Notes under the pieces: model-generated
Databases searched by the model: none
What the model was told of the DNA's origin: nothing
The model's input: the letters and a program-made list of their open reading frames with translations, nothing else
Position numbers and translations under genes: made by a program
Shown: positions 21,934-23,630 of the stretch, in pieces
How positions within the stretch are numbered: the stretch's first letter is position 1
Layout of the letters: each line of letters opens with the position of its first letter
Assembly (NCBI GenBank): GCA_023414985.1
Contig: JAEZLY010000243.1
Coordinates: 1-23,630 of the forward strand
DNA length: 23,630 nt
Reading direction: 5' to 3'
Source of the DNA: Bacillota bacterium
Lineage (GTDB): Bacteria; Bacillota; Clostridia; Lachnospirales; Lachnospiraceae

Positions 21934-22722
21934 TTATTTAAGAGCACCGGCGCTCATGCCTTTTTCAAAATTCTTCTGCATGAACAAATAAACAATAATC
22001 TCAGGGATTGCTGTGAGTACGGCTGCCGCTAATATCTTCGTCTGATCATTTGTAAATTCACCTTGGAAATATTGAGGAAGCAGTGTTACCGTCTGTTTAT
22101 CCGGGCTTTGCAAGAACAAAAGCGGCAGGAGATAGGTGTTCCATGAGTTGATCAGGGTCAAAACAATAATTGATGATGCAATTGGCTTTGTTAGCGGAAG
22201 GATGATATACCAGAACCTTGAAAAGACATTCGCACCATCAATGCTTGCTGCCTCCATTAACTCATTCGGAATTCCACTGTCAAAATTTCTGGTAAGAAGA
22301 ATTGTAAATGGCAGCTGTAATGCTGCAGCAGGTAAAATTACAGCCAAAAAGGTGTTAAACAAATTCATCTTTTGGAATGTTACAAACAATGGAGATAACA
22401 AAATTACTTCAGGTAAAGTTAACGCAACAAGAATCAACCAAAAGTACACTTCTTTTCCAAATACATATAATTTTGCAAAGCCAAAGCCGGCTGTCATACT
22501 GAATAGATAAACCAACAGGATTACTCCGGCTGATATGATGAATGAATTTCTAAAATAGATTGGAACTACACCTGTGTCCCAAACCGCCTTATAATTCGAG
22601 AACCCCGTTCCACCGAGAGAGCCAAGAAACATTTGAACAAGTGGAATCGCATAAGGTATCGTTAGTAACAATAGAACGATTTGCAAAACGATTTTACTTT
22701 TTAAGCTTCTAATTTCAAACAT
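21934..22722 (-). CDS. Carbohydrate ABC transporter permease, MalG/CUT1 type
   Basis: A 262-residue inner-membrane protein with six hydrophobic segments. The EAA loop that docks the ATPase is present (ELMEAASIDGANVFSRFWYIILP, about 155-178), and the C terminus KNFEKGMSAGALK is the usual MalG/LacG ending. It imports oligosaccharides with the MalF-type partner, whose stop codon directly abuts this ATG (stop at 22723-22725, start at 22720-22722), with the ribosome site GGAGATGAG inside the partner's last codons; the two are translationally coupled. No ATPase gene is in the window; CUT1 systems commonly share an MsiK-type ATPase encoded elsewhere. Confidence 0.95.
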   Translation of the reverse strand: MFEIRSLKSKIVLQIVLLLLTIPYAIPLVQMFLGSLGGTGFSNYKAVWDTGVVPIYFRNSFIISAGVILLVYLFSMTAGFGFAKLYVFGKEVYFWLILVALTLPEVILLSPLFVTFQKMNLFNTFLAVILPAAALQLPFTILLTRNFDSGIPNELMEAASIDGANVFSRFWYIILPLTKPIASSIIVLTLINSWNTYLLPLLFLQSPDKQTVTLLPQYFQGEFTNDQTKILAAAVLTAIPEIIVYLFMQKNFEKGMSAGALK

Positions 22723-23604
22723 TTATTTCTCATCTCCTTTATTGACCCTATTAATAAGTATTGCACCGCAGATTGCGAGTACAAGGAGCATAACTGATAT
22801 TGCAGCTGCATAGCCAAGATGAGATTGCCTTATTCCCTGTCTATAAATATATGTGCCTAAAAATTCTGTTGCATGATTTGGCCCACCAGTCGTAATCAGA
22901 TAAGGAATATCAAATGTCTTCAAGGCGCCTATGATCCCAAGCATTGCAAGAGAAACTGTCGTACCTTTGCAGTTTGGTAATACAATGCTCATCAAAGTTC
23001 TAAAGTTTCCTGCTCCATCCAAGTACGACGCTTCAAGCATTTCTTTATCTATTTGGCTCATTGCCGCATAATATAGAATGAAACTCATTCCTGTGAACTC
23101 CCAAATTGCAACAATCATAAGAATGAAAAGTGCCGAATTTGGACTTGCCAACCAATCAACTGTTATGCCTAAATGAAGTGCATCAAATATATCCTGCAGC
23201 ATTCCCTGAGGTGAGAACAGCAATCGAAATACCGGTGCCATCGTCGCAGGTGCTAAGATAGTCGGTATGAAAATCAAGCACTTGTGTAAAGTAGCAAACT
23301 TTACTTCAGAATGCAAAATTGCGGCGAATATAAAGCCTAAAAAGTTCTGAATTACAAATGTAACAGTGAAATAAACAATCGTATTTTTTATCGCTCTCCA
23401 AAAAACCCAATCAGAAAGCGCCTTAGTATAATTGCTTATCCCAACGTTTGTCTGAGTTGGATCAAGCCCATTCCAATCTAAGGTAGACAGCTTGAATGTA
23501 TAAAATATTGAATAATAAATTATCCCTACAACAAAGACAAATGCCGGTAGAATCCATGGAAGTCCGTTTATCTTTGTGGCTTTCAATGTTTTATTCTTTT
23601 TCAT
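22723..23604 (-). CDS. Carbohydrate ABC transporter permease, MalF/CUT1 type
   Basis: A 293-residue inner-membrane protein with six hydrophobic segments and the EAA loop (EMLEASYLDGAGNFRTLMSIVLP, about 195-217). It forms the heterodimeric channel with the MalG-type protein encoded next. The N terminus (KKNKTLKATKINGLPWILPAFVF) is typical. The start at 23604 is chosen because AGGAG lies about ten bases upstream; an earlier in-frame TTG (23622) overlaps that site and is unlikely. The solute-binding protein is probably encoded just beyond the right edge. The GH43 enzyme in the same operon suggests xylo-oligosaccharides as cargo, which is inference. Confidence 0.94.
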   Translation of the reverse strand: MKKNKTLKATKINGLPWILPAFVFVVGIIYYSIFYTFKLSTLDWNGLDPTQTNVGISNYTKALSDWVFWRAIKNTIVYFTVTFVIQNFLGFIFAAILHSEVKFATLHKCLIFIPTILAPATMAPVFRLLFSPQGMLQDIFDALHLGITVDWLASPNSALFILMIVAIWEFTGMSFILYYAAMSQIDKEMLEASYLDGAGNFRTLMSIVLPNCKGTTVSLAMLGIIGALKTFDIPYLITTGGPNHATEFLGTYIYRQGIRQSHLGYAAAISVMLLVLAICGAILINRVNKGDEK

Positions 23605-23630
23605 GTTTATAAGTCTCCTCAACTCTAAAT

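Noticed and set aside
1..23630. CRISPR array, prophage or rRNA genes
   Set aside because: No regularly spaced repeats, integrase, phage structural genes or rRNA-like stretches were seen.

Overview
The window looks like the chromosome of a low-to-moderate G+C Gram-positive anaerobe of the Clostridia, most likely a plant-fibre-using Lachnospiraceae member. The evidence is strong AGGAGG-type ribosome binding sites, a wall teichoic acid export and polymerase cluster, LytR-CpsA-Psr and c-di-AMP (CdaA/CdaR) proteins, an HPr with both His15 and Ser46, and a CUT1 sugar ABC transporter with intracellular GH43 and GH130 enzymes. The lineage is inferred from gene content and was not searched.

Layout. 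(1) Positions 1-2267, plus strand: the 3' part of a polyprenyl-phosphate sugar-1-phosphate transferase, then an LCP ligase, ending at a two-way terminator at 2302-2342. (2) Positions 2430-9322, minus strand, with a strong promoter at 9382-9410: a teichoic-acid-type operon read as GT2/glycerophosphotransferase fusion, tagG, tagH, tagD, a glycerophosphotransferase broken by one in-frame TAA, and a third glycerophosphotransferase. CDP-glycerol made by TagD would feed the polymerases, TagGH would export the chain, and LCP would attach it or another polymer to peptidoglycan. (3) Positions 9536-12051: leuA on the minus strand, flanked by two structured non-coding stretches. Downstream is a 228-bp inverted-repeat element. 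Upstream is a leader of about 570 nt from a near-consensus promoter, containing a cloverleaf-like four-way-junction fold and another long hairpin. (4) Positions 12060-15973, minus strand: a five-gene c-di-AMP operon (small membrane protein, larger membrane protein with an acidic tail, cdaA, cdaR, HPr-like gene) from an extended -10 promoter. (5) Positions 16170-18321, minus strand: GH130 enzyme followed by a LacI-family regulator, with paired 12-bp direct repeats in the promoter region. (6) Positions 18550 to the right edge, minus strand: an operon entering from outside the window, read as two CUT1 permeases, tautomerase, GH43 beta-xylosidase, SDR oxidoreductase and VOC protein, ending at a perfect terminator. 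Parts 5 and 6 together look like a hemicellulose-oligosaccharide uptake and breakdown locus; the solute-binding protein is probably just beyond the right edge.

The most notable points are the single nonsense codon inside an otherwise intact polymerase gene, the multi-branched leuA leader with no recognisable T-box, the inverted-repeat element after leuA, and the unexplained tautomerase/SDR/VOC trio within a xylan operon.
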